From: Geodermatophilus sp. TF02-6
Lineage (GTDB): Bacteria > Actinomycetota > Actinomycetes > Mycobacteriales > Geodermatophilaceae
Assembly: GCF_003319115.1 (NCBI RefSeq)
Contig: NZ_QOHF01000008.1
Span: forward strand, 62,001 to 126,000
Reading direction: 5' to 3'
DNA length: 64,000 bases
The notes beneath the pieces were generated by a model. It saw only the letters and a program-made list of their open reading frames with translations. It was not told the DNA's origin and did no database searches. A program made the translations under genes and the position numbers. This document shows, piece after piece, positions 25,585 through 34,004 of the stretch. Positions within the stretch are counted from its first letter, which is position 1. Every line of letters begins with the position of its first letter.

Positions 25585-26646
25585 ATGACGACGAGCGGAG
25601 ACCTCGCCCTCCTGCGACTGGTCGCCCAGCGGGTCGCCGGACCCCCGCTGCCCGACGCCGCGGCGGCGGTCCGGTGGCTGACCTGCGTGCAGGCGCAGGA
25701 CCTGCCGGGCGCGCTGACCTCCGTGGCGCTGCGGACGGCGGGCCGCTCCCGGGCCGACGTGGCGGCCGCGCTCGACGCGGGCGCCGTCGTCCGGTCGTGG
25801 CCGATGCGCGGCACCCTGCACCTGGTCGCCGCCGAGGACCTGTGCTGGCTGCTGGAGTTGCTCGGGCCGCGGGTGCTGGCCGGTGCGGCGAAGCGGCGGG
25901 CGGTCCTCGGGCTGACCGAGGCCGAGGCCGAGCGCGCCCGCGAGCTGGTCGTCGCCGCGATGACCGGCGGGCGGCGGCTGGGCCGCGCGGAGCTGCTCGC
26001 CGCCATCGCCGACGGCGGCGTCGCGACCACCGGCCAGCGCGGCTACCACCTGCTCTGGTACCTGGCGCAGACCGGCACCCTCGTGCTCGGCCCGATGCGC
26101 GCCGACGAGCAGCTGTGGGCGCTGCTCGACGAGTGGGTGCCCCCGTCCCGCCGGCTCGACCGCGAGGAGGCGCTGGTCGAGCTGGCGCTGCGCTACTGGA
26201 CCGGCCACGGCCCGGCGACGGCGGCCGACCTGGCGCGGTGGGCGGGGCTGACGATGGGCGACGTCCGGGTGGGGCTGGCCGGCGCCCGTCCGCGGCTGGC
26301 CGCGGTCGAGGTCGACGGCCGCGAGTACCTGATGGCGCCCGACCTGCCCGACCGGCTGGCCGGGTGCCGGGCGCAGGCCACGGGGCTGTTCCTGCTGCCG
26401 GGGTTCGACGAGTTCGTCCTCGGCTACGCCGACCGCACGTGCGCGCTGCCGGCCGAGCACGCCGGTCGGGTCGTCCCCGGCGGCAACGGCGTGTTCCGGG
26501 GCACCGTCGTCCGCGGCGGTCAGGTGGTCGGCACCTGGCGCTGGACGGGGACCGGCGCGCGGCGCCGGGTGGACGCCGAGCCGTTCACCGCCTTCCCCGA
26601 CGAGGTCGCCGCGGCCATCCCGCAGCTGGCGGCCGCGCTGCCCTGA
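25585..26646 (+). CDS. AlkZ/YcaQ-like winged-helix DNA glycosylase (HTH_42 family)
   Basis: This 353-residue protein belongs to the winged-helix DNA-binding family that includes AlkZ and YcaQ, which remove alkylated or crosslinked bases. The catalytic Gln-x-Gln motif is visible at about residues 36-38 in TCVQAQDLPGAL. Other landmarks are VRSWPMRGTLHLVAAED and LLPGFDEFVLGYADR. Some relatives protect producers of DNA-alkylating antibiotics. No biosynthetic genes are nearby, so housekeeping repair is likelier. Confidence 0.82.
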   Translation: MTTSGDLALLRLVAQRVAGPPLPDAAAAVRWLTCVQAQDLPGALTSVALRTAGRSRADVAAALDAGAVVRSWPMRGTLHLVAAEDLCWLLELLGPRVLAGAAKRRAVLGLTEAEAERARELVVAAMTGGRRLGRAELLAAIADGGVATTGQRGYHLLWYLAQTGTLVLGPMRADEQLWALLDEWVPPSRRLDREEALVELALRYWTGHGPATAADLARWAGLTMGDVRVGLAGARPRLAAVEVDGREYLMAPDLPDRLAGCRAQATGLFLLPGFDEFVLGYADRTCALPAEHAGRVVPGGNGVFRGTVVRGGQVVGTWRWTGTGARRRVDAEPFTAFPDEVAAAIPQLAAALP

Positions 26647-26724
26647 GCGGCGGGCCGGCCGTGCCCGGCCGGCCGGCACCGGGTGGGGTCGGCGGCTCCC
26701 GTCGGCTCGGTGTGGTCGTCCGGG

Positions 26725-27225
26725 TCACGGGTCGGGCACACCCGGCCGTCGCCGGCTGCCGAGCCCGGCCCTCAGCCGCCGGTACTCGCGCACCACCAGC
26801 ACGATGATCGCGAGGTCGAGCGCGGCCGCGACCCACAGCAGCGCGGACCCCCGGCGCACCGCCCCGTCGACCTCGAAGGCCACGAGCATGGCGAGCACGG
26901 CCACCGCGACCGGGTAGGCGGCCCGGAGCTGCCGCAGCAGGGCGACGACCAGTCCCAGCTTCACCAGGCCGTGCAGGACCAGGTAGAGGACCACGAGCGT
27001 CCGGTCGCCGCCGGTCAGCGCGGCCCCGCTCGCGGCGAACCGCTCGGCCAGGGCGCCCCGCGGGCTGCCCAGCAGGTGGTGCTCGACCACCCGGCGGGTC
27101 AGCCCGCCGACCGCCCGGGGGCCGGCGACCGCCAGGGCGACGCCCGCGAGCAGCTCGACCGAGCCGTCGAGTCCCTTGAGGAACAGCGCGGCACGCAGCA
27201 GGCGGTCGGTGGTCGTGCCCGGCAT
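26725..27225 (-). CDS. DUF2127 integral membrane protein
   Basis: The 166-residue protein has four membrane helices. The DUF2127 pattern LLRAALFLKGLDGSVELLAG opens it, and YLVLHGLVKLGLVVALLR carries the conserved HGxxKxxL signature. The C-terminus is Arg-rich and cytosolic. Function unknown. It has no operon partners. Confidence 0.82.
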   Translation of the reverse strand: MPGTTTDRLLRAALFLKGLDGSVELLAGVALAVAGPRAVGGLTRRVVEHHLLGSPRGALAERFAASGAALTGGDRTLVVLYLVLHGLVKLGLVVALLRQLRAAYPVAVAVLAMLVAFEVDGAVRRGSALLWVAAALDLAIIVLVVREYRRLRAGLGSRRRPGVPDP

Positions 27226-27370
27226 CGTCGCGGAGGCCGGTGCGCCGCGTCCAGGCTCCGGAGCGCGGCACCCTTGCCGCGGCGGTGGGCACCGGTGCAG
27301 TCGGGGGACGCCGCCGCAGCCGCCGGGCTCGGGGCCGGGTGTGCCGACCCGCGGACGCTGGTGGTGCGGC

Positions 27371-28600
27371 TCACCGGGCCCGGTGGTCGATGGTGTGCGG
27401 CACGAAGAAGCTGAGGTTGTCGGTGACCAGCCCGTCGCTCTCCCGGATGCCCAGGCCGGCCGGCTCGCCGTCGACCACCCAGGCGCCCAGCACCGGGTGG
27501 TGCGGGCCGTCGACGCCGGGGAAGTCCGGCAGCGGGGCGAACTCCTGGACGACGAACCCCTCGGTGCCGTAGCGCCCCGGCATCTCCACCGCGACCCGGC
27601 CGTCCCGGACGATCTGCACGTTGGCGCCCTCGCGGCCCCACAGCGGCTTGCGCACGAAGGTCCGCCACGACGAGGGCACCTCGTCGGCGAAGTAGGCCGG
27701 CAGCAGCAGCTCGGAGAGCACCGGGTCGCCGCCGAAGAGCTGCCACAGCACCGGCAGCAGCGCCTTGGTGCTCCACAGCATCTTGTAGGCCGGCTCCACC
27801 CAGGTCGTCCCGCCCGGACGGGCGGCGTCGGCGAGGACGGCGGGGCCGAACTCGTCCTCGACCAGCCACTCCCAGGGGTAGAGCTTGAAGACGACGTCGA
27901 GGTGGCGGCCGGCCGGGTCGTAGAACTGGCCGTCGCCGTCGTCGAGCGCGATGTCCTCGACGACGAGCTCGACCGCCTCGTAGCCGGCCTGGACCACGGT
28001 GTCCATCAGGTAGGCGACGGTCATCCGGTCCTCGCCGGAGCGCTCCTCCGACGTCCAGGCCAGGTGCACCCGCGGACGGACGCCGGTGCGCCGCTCCCAG
28101 CGGGTCAGGTTGCGCTGCCAGGCGGCGACCAGCTTCTCGTGCAGGGCGTTCCACTGATCGGTGCCCTGGCCGGTGAACAGGTGCCAGTTCCACTGGGTGA
28201 CGGCGGACTCGACCAGCCCGGTCGGGGTGTCGGCGTTGAACTCCAGCAGCTTGGGCGGCCCGGAGCCGTCGTAGCGCAGGTCGAAGCGGCCGTAGACGCT
28301 GGGCGGCTCGACCTCCCAGGTGCGGCGGATCTCCGGCCGGGCGATCGGCGGGATCCTCATCCGGTCGAACAGGTCGTGCGCGACGACGTGGTCGCCGGCG
28401 GCCACGCACATCTGGAACAGCTGGGCGACCCAGCCCTCCAGCCGCTCGACCTCGGCCGCGGTGAAGTCGTAGAACGGCCCCTCGCGCCAGTAGCTGCGCA
28501 CCTGTCCGCCGGGCAGCTCGGTGCGGTTGTAGACCAGGCCCTGCACCTCGATCTCGGCCTCCCAGCCGGGGCGGACCACCCCACCCTCGACCCGCCTCAC
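27371..28600 (-). CDS. Glutathionylspermidine synthase-like ATP-grasp protein (YgiC/YjfC type)
   Basis: The 409-residue protein matches the GSP_synth amidase-free ligase family. Characteristic stretches are YGRFDLRYDG, KLLEFNADTPTGLVES and VRKPLWGREGANVQIV (ATP-grasp Lys and Glu/Asn metal site). True glutathionylspermidine is not expected in actinobacteria, so the peptide or polyamine substrate is open. The GTG at 28600 follows a GGAGGAG ribosome site. The lipoprotein gene just upstream (28713) mirrors the ygiB-ygiC pairing seen in enterobacteria. Confidence 0.85.
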   Translation of the reverse strand: MRRVEGGVVRPGWEAEIEVQGLVYNRTELPGGQVRSYWREGPFYDFTAAEVERLEGWVAQLFQMCVAAGDHVVAHDLFDRMRIPPIARPEIRRTWEVEPPSVYGRFDLRYDGSGPPKLLEFNADTPTGLVESAVTQWNWHLFTGQGTDQWNALHEKLVAAWQRNLTRWERRTGVRPRVHLAWTSEERSGEDRMTVAYLMDTVVQAGYEAVELVVEDIALDDGDGQFYDPAGRHLDVVFKLYPWEWLVEDEFGPAVLADAARPGGTTWVEPAYKMLWSTKALLPVLWQLFGGDPVLSELLLPAYFADEVPSSWRTFVRKPLWGREGANVQIVRDGRVAVEMPGRYGTEGFVVQEFAPLPDFPGVDGPHHPVLGAWVVDGEPAGLGIRESDGLVTDNLSFFVPHTIDHRAR

Positions 28601-28637
28601 CCCTCGCTCCTCCTGCCCCTCCCGCCCGCCCTCTCCT

Positions 28638-28698
28638 GCGCCCAGATCGGCGGTCTGGGCGCATCCGCCCGCCTGTGGCGACCACATCGCCGATGTGG
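28638..28698 (-). promoter_or_regulatory. Two adjacent hairpins between the lipoprotein and synthase genes
   Basis: GCGCCCAGA (28638-28646) pairs with TCTGGGCGC (28654-28662), and CCACATC (28682-28688) pairs with GATGTGG (28692-28698). They lie in the 112-base gap of the presumed two-gene unit and could act as attenuator, processing site or terminator. Confidence 0.45.
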
Positions 28699-28712
28699 CC
28701 GAGCCGGAGCCA

Positions 28713-29111
28713 TCAGCTGCCCGCGCCGGTGCCGACGCGGCCGCCGGTACCCGACCCGATGCCCCCGCTGACGCGGGTGCCGCCGGTGACCTTGCCGGTG
28801 GTGGGCAGGCCGGCGCGCTGCCGGGCCGCGGTGTCGGTCGGGTTGATCCGGGTGCCGCCCCCGGGCAGCACGGTGCCCACCGGCAGGCCCGGGCGGAAGC
28901 CGCCGAGGTAGAGGAAGAACAGCCCGGCTCCGGGTCCGCGGTAGCCGTCGTCGCAGTAGTCGTCGTCGACGATCTCGCCGTCCTCGTCGGTGCAGTAGGC
29001 GACCTGCTCCTGCTCGTCGTCCCCCGTCCCGCACCCGGCGAGGAAGCCGGTGGCCGCGGTCGCCAGGACCGTGGTCGTCAAGGCGCTGCGGACGCGGTTG
29101 GAGACCGCCAT
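28713..29111 (-). CDS. Small lipoprotein (YgiB/DUF1190-like partner of the synthase)
   Basis: This is a 132-residue secreted lipoprotein. Residues 1-27 form a signal peptide ending in the lipobox LAGC, so the mature protein starts with a lipidated Cys. An acidic, Cys-containing stretch (YCTDEDGEIVDDDYCDDGY) follows, then a Gly/Thr-rich flexible tail. The acidic Cys pair and Gly-rich tail, and position before a GSP-synthase-like gene, resemble YgiB/DUF1190. The family match is moderate. Confidence 0.7.
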   Translation of the reverse strand: MAVSNRVRSALTTTVLATAATGFLAGCGTGDDEQEQVAYCTDEDGEIVDDDYCDDGYRGPGAGLFFLYLGGFRPGLPVGTVLPGGGTRINPTDTAARQRAGLPTTGKVTGGTRVSGGIGSGTGGRVGTGAGS

Positions 29112-29256
29112 GTGCTCTCCCGGCTGGGGTCGGTGGGTCGTGGCCGACCCTAGATCGCCGACGCCGGCCGGGGACCGTCGCCGGTCCTCGGGGTGCCGGA
29201 TCCGAGCCCAGACCGTACGGTTCTACCTCGAGGTCCGCACCCGCGTGGAGGCGCCG

Positions 29257-30114
29257 ATGCCCGACCGTCAACCCCCCGAGATGGCCCAGGTCGCCGGTGA
29301 GACCGGGGCGAAGAAGGTCCACCGCACCTGGGACCGCGTGCTGGTCAGCGCCTTCCTCGGCGGGGCCTACATCGCCTTCGGTGCGCTCGTGGCCATCACC
29401 GTCTCCTCCGGCCTGGACCCGGACACCTGGGGCACGCTGCCCACGCTGTTCATGGGCGCGGCCTTCACCCTGGGCCTGGTCCTCGTGATCGTCGCCGGCT
29501 CCGACCTGGCCACCGGCAACATGATGCTGGTCCCGCTCGGCGCCATGCAGGGCCGGCTCTCCCCCGGTGACGTCGCGAAGAACCTCACCCTCGTGCTGCT
29601 GGGCAACCTGCTCGGCGCGCTGTTCGTCGCCTACTTCCTCGCTGTGCAGACCGGGGTCATCGGCGCACCCGGCGCCTCGGGCTCCGCGGCGCTCACCCAC
29701 GACCGGCTGGCCTCCATCGCCCAGGCCAAGGGGCTGCACGAGTCCTCGTGGCAGGTCTTCCTGCGCGGCGTCGGCTGCAACTGGTTGGTCTGCCTCGCGG
29801 TGTGGATGTCGCTGGCGGCGTCCACCGTCTCGGGCAAGATCCTGGCCATCTTCTTCCCGATCATGGCGTTCGTCGCGATGGGCTTCGACCACGTCGTGGC
29901 CAACATGTTCTTCCTGCCCGCGGCGATCTGGGCCGGCGTCCCGGACCTCGGCTGGGGCGACGTGCTGCGCAACTGGCTGCTGGCCGGCGCGGGCAACCTG
30001 GTCGGCGCGGTGGTCTTCGTCGCGACGTCCTACTGGTACCTGTTCCTGCGTGACCAGCCGGCCGAGCAGCCCAGCCGGACGCCGGTCGGCGGAGAGGCCG
30101 CCGAGCGCGCATGA
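29257..30114 (+). CDS. Formate/nitrite transporter (FocA/NirC family)
   Basis: The 285-residue protein has six membrane helices and the FNT-family pattern. The first helix has GGAYIAFGALVAITVSSGL, the slide loop FVIVAGSDLATGNMM is recognisable (VIVAGSDLATGNMMLVPL), and the fifth-helix region gives FDHVVANMFFLPAA, with the pore His in GFDHVVANM. It forms a pentameric channel for formate, nitrite or related anions. The ATG at 29257 is favoured by GTGGAGG upstream. No formate or nitrite enzyme is adjacent. Confidence 0.9.
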   Translation: MPDRQPPEMAQVAGETGAKKVHRTWDRVLVSAFLGGAYIAFGALVAITVSSGLDPDTWGTLPTLFMGAAFTLGLVLVIVAGSDLATGNMMLVPLGAMQGRLSPGDVAKNLTLVLLGNLLGALFVAYFLAVQTGVIGAPGASGSAALTHDRLASIAQAKGLHESSWQVFLRGVGCNWLVCLAVWMSLAASTVSGKILAIFFPIMAFVAMGFDHVVANMFFLPAAIWAGVPDLGWGDVLRNWLLAGAGNLVGAVVFVATSYWYLFLRDQPAEQPSRTPVGGEAAERA

Positions 30115-30193
30115 CCCGCCCTGATCGGGGGCACTCGCCGCTCTCGGATGGCACCCGCTTCGGTGTGCCACGAGACCGGGAGGGTGCCCACCG

Positions 30194-31117
30194 ATGAGGT
30201 ACAGCGAGGGAACAGACCTCGACACGTCGGACGTCTCGGACATCCGCGGCAGCGGGGGCGGCGGACTGGGCGGCCGTGGTCTGGCCGTCGGCGGCGGTGG
30301 CCTCGGGCTGGCCGGGCTGGTCGTGGTGCTGCTGTTCAACCTGCTGGGCGGCGGCGGCGGTACGACCGGCACCTCGGCGGTCGGCGGCTTCGGCGGCGTC
30401 GGCCAGGGCGGCTCGGCGGACAACACCGAGCTGGAGCAGGACTGCCGGACCGGCTCCGACGCCAACCGCGACGTGCAGTGCGCCGTGGTCGCCGACATCA
30501 ACTCCATCCAGGACTTCTGGGCGCAGACGCTCGGCAGCCGCTACCAGCGCACCGACACGGTCTTCTTCTCCGGTCAGGTGCAGACCCGGTGCGGCGGCGC
30601 CACCAGCGGCTCCGGCCCCTTCTACTGCCCGGCCGACCAGCTGGTCTACATCGACCTGACCTTCTTCGACGACCTGCGCACCCAGTTCGGTGCCGAGGGC
30701 GGTCTGTTCGTCGACGCCTACGTGCTCGCCCACGAGTACGGCCACCACGTGCAGAACCTGCTGGGCATCAACCAGCAGGTCACTCCGGGTGAGACCGGCC
30801 CGGCCAGCGGCTCCGTCCGGCTGGAGCTGCAGGCCGACTGCTTCGCCGGGGTGTGGGCCGACCACGCCGAGACCGTGCCGGACGAGTCGGGCCAGCCGCT
30901 GATCGCCGAGATCACCCAGGACGACATCGACCGGGCGTTGGACGCCGCCGCCCGCATCGGCGACGACTTCATCCAGCAGAACCTCGGCGGCGGCACGGTG
31001 GACCAGAACAGCTTCACCCACGGGACGTCGGCGCAGCGGCAGAAGTGGTTCACCACCGGCTACCAGACCGGCGACCCGAACCAGTGCGACACCTTCGCCA
31101 CCGACGACCTCGGCTGA
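30194..31117 (+). CDS. Neutral zinc metallopeptidase (YpfJ family)
   Basis: This 307-residue membrane-anchored protease has a short cytosolic start and one helix within a Gly-rich region (GLAGLVVVLLFNLLGG). A large extracytoplasmic domain carries the zinc motif HEYGHHVQNLLG and downstream LQADCFAGVW, which supplies the third ligand. These match the YpfJ/zinc metallopeptidase family. The physiological substrate is unknown. A family-3 repeat follows the stop. Confidence 0.88.
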   Translation: MRYSEGTDLDTSDVSDIRGSGGGGLGGRGLAVGGGGLGLAGLVVVLLFNLLGGGGGTTGTSAVGGFGGVGQGGSADNTELEQDCRTGSDANRDVQCAVVADINSIQDFWAQTLGSRYQRTDTVFFSGQVQTRCGGATSGSGPFYCPADQLVYIDLTFFDDLRTQFGAEGGLFVDAYVLAHEYGHHVQNLLGINQQVTPGETGPASGSVRLELQADCFAGVWADHAETVPDESGQPLIAEITQDDIDRALDAAARIGDDFIQQNLGGGTVDQNSFTHGTSAQRQKWFTTGYQTGDPNQCDTFATDDLG

Positions 31118-31232
31118 GAGAGGACCCCGGCCCCCCTGCAGGGTCCCGCAGCGAGCCTGGCAGCGGTGGGGGGCAGGGGGCCTTGGTCCACCCCTCGCAT
31201 GCTCGAGGCGGTGCCCTGGAGGGGGCCGACTC
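31118..31232. repeat. G-rich intergenic repeat, family 3, copy 6
   Basis: AGAGGACCCCGG and CTGCAGGGTCCCGCAGCGAG follow the protease stop, then GTGGGGGGCAGGGGGCC and a palindromic CCCTCGCATGCTCGAGG-like centre. The order of sub-blocks differs from other copies, suggesting rearrangement. Confidence 0.6.
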
Positions 31233-31246
31233 CCGAACCTCCCGGG

Positions 31247-31303
31247 GCATGGGAAGCGATACATGCGTCATGGGCCCGAAGACGCACGTATCGCTTCCCA
31301 TGC
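31247..31303. repeat. Palindromic repeat family 1, copy 2 (22-bp arms)
   Basis: GCATGGGAAGCGATACATGC (plus GT) at 31247-31268 pairs with the complement at 31282-31303 with a single mismatch and a 13-base loop. It is the better conserved partner of the copy at 8878-8934. Confidence 0.88.
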
Positions 31304-31693
31304 CGGTACTGCCGCCGGGTCGGGCGCGACGTCCGCAGCACCGTGGCCAGCCGGAGGGTGCGCGGACGACGCGGGGCCTGGTCGACCGAGGCGGGATCCC
31401 CGGTGCGCGCCGGGCCCGCTGCGGCACCGGGCCGTTTCACCTCCTCCGCGGCGGGTACCCAGGCGGCCGCGACACGGCGCCACCCAGAGCCGGTGGCCGA
31501 CCCGGCCGGCCCCGACGCCCGGACACCGGCCCACCGCCTCGCTCTCCTCGCCGGCGACGCGACGACGCACACCGGCCGCACCCACACCGGCCGCACCCAC
31601 ACCGGTCGCCCGGCGGCCGTCGGGCGACCATGTGTGGAAGATCGCGAGCTGGGTAGCGCCTGGCCCGACCACGACATCTGCCGAGGAGAAACG
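31304..31693. other. Intergenic region with 15-bp tandem repeat
   Basis: These 390 bases before the envelope trio contain no recognisable gene. At 31570 the unit CACCGGCCGCACCCA occurs twice in tandem and then a third, diverging time (CACCGGTCGCC). The end of the region holds the ribosome site GAGGAGAAACG of the next gene, and the promoter must lie before it. Confidence 0.5.
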
Positions 31694-32497
31694 ATGACCC
31701 ACTCACCACGCTCCAGCGGCGCAGGTGCGACCGCGGGATCGACGACCAGCGGGTCCTCCGACTCGCCGTCCACCACCGACGTCGCCAAGGGCGAAGCCCG
31801 CAACGTGGGCCAGACCGCCGCCCAGGCCGGTGGTCAGGTCGCCTCGACCGCCGCCGACCAGGCCAAGGAGGTCGTCCAGGAGACCAAGAACCAGGCGCAG
31901 GACCTCGTCCAGCAGGGCCGCAGCCAGCTGCGCGAGCAGGCCGTCTCCCAGCAGCAGAAGGCCGCCGAGGGCCTGCAGGGCGTCGTCTCGCAGCTGCGGG
32001 GCATGGCCAACGGCGAGTCGCCGGCCCCCGGCCCGGTCCGCGACCTGCTCGAGCAGGCCACCGACAAGGTCGAGCAGTTCGCCGACCGGTTGCAGAACCG
32101 CGAGCCGGGCGATCTGCTCGACGACGTCCGCTCCTTCGCCCGCCGCAAGCCGGGCACCTTCCTGCTGGGCGCCGCCCTCGTCGGGGTCGTCGCCGGCCGG
32201 CTCACCAGCGGGGTCAAGGCCGCGCACAGCGACTCCGGCCGCTTGAGCGGCCAGTACGCGACCGGCCAGTACCGGAGCACCCCGGCTCGACACGCCTCGA
32301 CCGGCTACGCCGACCAGTCGACGTCGTACTCGGGCTACACCGGCACGACCACCGGCCACGGCGAGACCGCCGGCTACAGCGGCACCGCCACCACCGGCAC
32401 CTCCCCGGTCCCGCCGCCGCCCTACGGCACCGCCGTCCCGCCGACCACGCCGGCCGGTTGGGACGACCCCACCCGCCAGCCCGGTAGGGGGATCTGA
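31694..32497 (+). CDS. Envelope/stress-associated helical protein (first gene of DUF3618 trio)
   Basis: The protein has 267 residues. Residues 1-105 are Ala/Gln-rich and helical, with heptad-like repeats (QTAAQAGGQVASTAADQAKE), as in LEA-like proteins. A single hydrophobic helix (FLLGAALVGVVAGRLTSG) near 155-172 is followed by a Gly/Tyr/Thr-rich, Pro-ending low-complexity tail. It is followed after 3 bases by a holin-family protein and then DUF3618, a common actinobacterial trio of unknown envelope function. Confidence 0.75.
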   Translation: MTHSPRSSGAGATAGSTTSGSSDSPSTTDVAKGEARNVGQTAAQAGGQVASTAADQAKEVVQETKNQAQDLVQQGRSQLREQAVSQQQKAAEGLQGVVSQLRGMANGESPAPGPVRDLLEQATDKVEQFADRLQNREPGDLLDDVRSFARRKPGTFLLGAALVGVVAGRLTSGVKAAHSDSGRLSGQYATGQYRSTPARHASTGYADQSTSYSGYTGTTTGHGETAGYSGTATTGTSPVPPPPYGTAVPPTTPAGWDDPTRQPGRGI

Positions 32498-32500
32498 CCG

Positions 32501-33052
32501 ATGAGCTCCCCCTACTCCGGCGCCACGCCGGCCGGGTCGTCCCCCGGCTATCAGGACCCCGCTCGTGGCAGCTCCGCCCAGGGCAGTTCCGCGCAGGGCG
32601 GCTTTCCCCAGGACCCGTCCTACGGCGCGCACAGCGGTGACATGGGCACGCCCATGACCGCCGACGGCCGCCCCGACATCGAGGGCACCTCGGTCGGCCA
32701 GCTCTTCGGTGAGCTCGCCAAGGACCTCTCCACCCTCATGCGTCAGGAGGTGGCGCTGGCCAAGGCCGAGGTCCGGGCCGAGGCGAGCAAGGCCGGCAAG
32801 GGTGTCGGCCTGCTGGTGTACGCCGGCCTGGCCGGGTTCCTGACGCTGCTCTTCCTGTCCAACGCCCTGTGGTGGTTCCTGGAGAACCTCATGGACGCCG
32901 GCCTGGCCGCGCTCATCGTCGCAGTTCTCTGGGGCATCGCCGCCGCCGTGGGGCTGAGCATGGGTCGCAAGGCGCTCAAGCAGGTGAACCCCAAGCCCGA
33001 GCGCACCGTGGACACCCTCCAGCAGGTACCCGACGCCCTGAAGCCCAACTGA
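32501..33052 (+). CDS. Phage holin superfamily III (DUF1469) protein
   Basis: This 183-residue protein opens with a Gly/Ser-rich start. The DUF1469 signature follows (VGQLFGELAKDLSTLMRQEV, then ALAKAEVRAEASKAGKG) and two membrane helices (GLAGFLTLLFLSNALWWF and ALIVAVLWGIAAAVGL). Despite the name, these chromosomal proteins are not lysis holins and are thought to act at the envelope. The start lies 3 bases after the upstream gene. Confidence 0.85.
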   Translation: MSSPYSGATPAGSSPGYQDPARGSSAQGSSAQGGFPQDPSYGAHSGDMGTPMTADGRPDIEGTSVGQLFGELAKDLSTLMRQEVALAKAEVRAEASKAGKGVGLLVYAGLAGFLTLLFLSNALWWFLENLMDAGLAALIVAVLWGIAAAVGLSMGRKALKQVNPKPERTVDTLQQVPDALKPN

Positions 33053-33095
33053 CCCACGGCCCCACCGGCCCCTCCCAGACATCGGAGCACGGAAC

Positions 33096-33764
33096 ATGAC
33101 CACGAGCAACGACCCGGACGCCATCCGCCGGCAGATCGAGCAGACCCAGCGCGAGCTGAGCTACGACGTCGACGCCCTCAACGAGAAGGTCAACCCCGCC
33201 CGGGTGGTCGACCGGCGGGTCGAGGAGGCCAAGAACCGCTTCACCCGGGTGAAGGACAAGGTGATGGGCTCGGCCCAGGACACCCGCTCCTCGGCCCAGG
33301 ACCGCGCGCAGTACGCCGCCGGCACCGTCCAGGACCGGGCGCAGAGCGCCGCGGAGTCCGTCCAGGGCGCGGCGCACTCGGCCGTGGAGACCGTGCAGCA
33401 GGCCCCGGAAGCGATCGTTCGGCAGACGCAGGGCAACCCGCTGGCCGCCGGGCTCATCGCCTTCGGTGTCGGCTGGCTGGTCTCCAGCCTCCTGCCGGCG
33501 TCGGACAAGGAGCGGCAGCTGGCCCAGCAGGCCGAGTCGACCGTGCGCGAGCACAAGGACACGCTGCTGGCGCCGGCCAAGCAGGCCGCGCAGGAGATCC
33601 GCGAGGAGCTCCAGCCGGCCGCCCAGCAGGCCGTCCAGGAGGTCAAGTCGACCGCCCAGGACGCCGCGCAGACGGTCAAGGACGAGGGCCAGTCCGCGGC
33701 GCAGGACGTCCAGGGCCAGGCTCAGCAGTCCCGCCAGTCGGTGCAGAGCCAGACCCGCAGCTGA
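33096..33764 (+). CDS. DUF3618 domain-containing protein
   Basis: The 222-residue protein begins with the DUF3618 pattern DPDAIRRQIEQTQRELSYDV, ending in a Val-Asp-Ala-Leu turn. Long Gln/Ala-rich helices carry repeated AQD motifs. A central hydrophobic helix (GLIAFGVGWLVSSLLP) anchors it. The C-terminal half is again Gln/Ala/Lys-rich and coiled-coil-like. It closes the trio started at 31694, and a perfect hairpin follows. Confidence 0.85.
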   Translation: MTTSNDPDAIRRQIEQTQRELSYDVDALNEKVNPARVVDRRVEEAKNRFTRVKDKVMGSAQDTRSSAQDRAQYAAGTVQDRAQSAAESVQGAAHSAVETVQQAPEAIVRQTQGNPLAAGLIAFGVGWLVSSLLPASDKERQLAQQAESTVREHKDTLLAPAKQAAQEIREELQPAAQQAVQEVKSTAQDAAQTVKDEGQSAAQDVQGQAQQSRQSVQSQTRS

Positions 33765-33783
33765 CCTCCCGCCCCCGTACCGC

Positions 33784-33817
33784 CTGCGCCCCGCCGGGTC
33801 TCCCCAGCGGGGCGCAG
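33784..33817 (+). terminator. 11-bp perfect hairpin after the DUF3618 trio
   Basis: CTGCGCCCCGC (33784-33794) and GCGGGGCGCAG (33807-33817) are exact complements around a 12-base loop, 19 bases after the DUF3618 stop. Confidence 0.75.
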
Positions 33818-34004
33818 TGCTGTCCGGACCCGGTCCCCCGTCCGGGTGAGGACGTCCGGTCGCGGCTGCAGCCGGCCGGGTCGGACGCCGAGGTCCCGGA
33901 GGACGACGTCACCGGCGCGGGCCCGCGGGCACCGGCCGGCCGAGCGAGGGGGTCCGAGCCGTGTCGAGTGCACCGCCGCGCGAGCTGGCCGCCGGGGCGA
34001 GGGC

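Noticed and set aside
32501-33052. Prophage interpretation of the holin-family gene
   Set aside because: It lies in the common chromosomal DUF3618 trio and no phage structural, lysis or replication gene is near.
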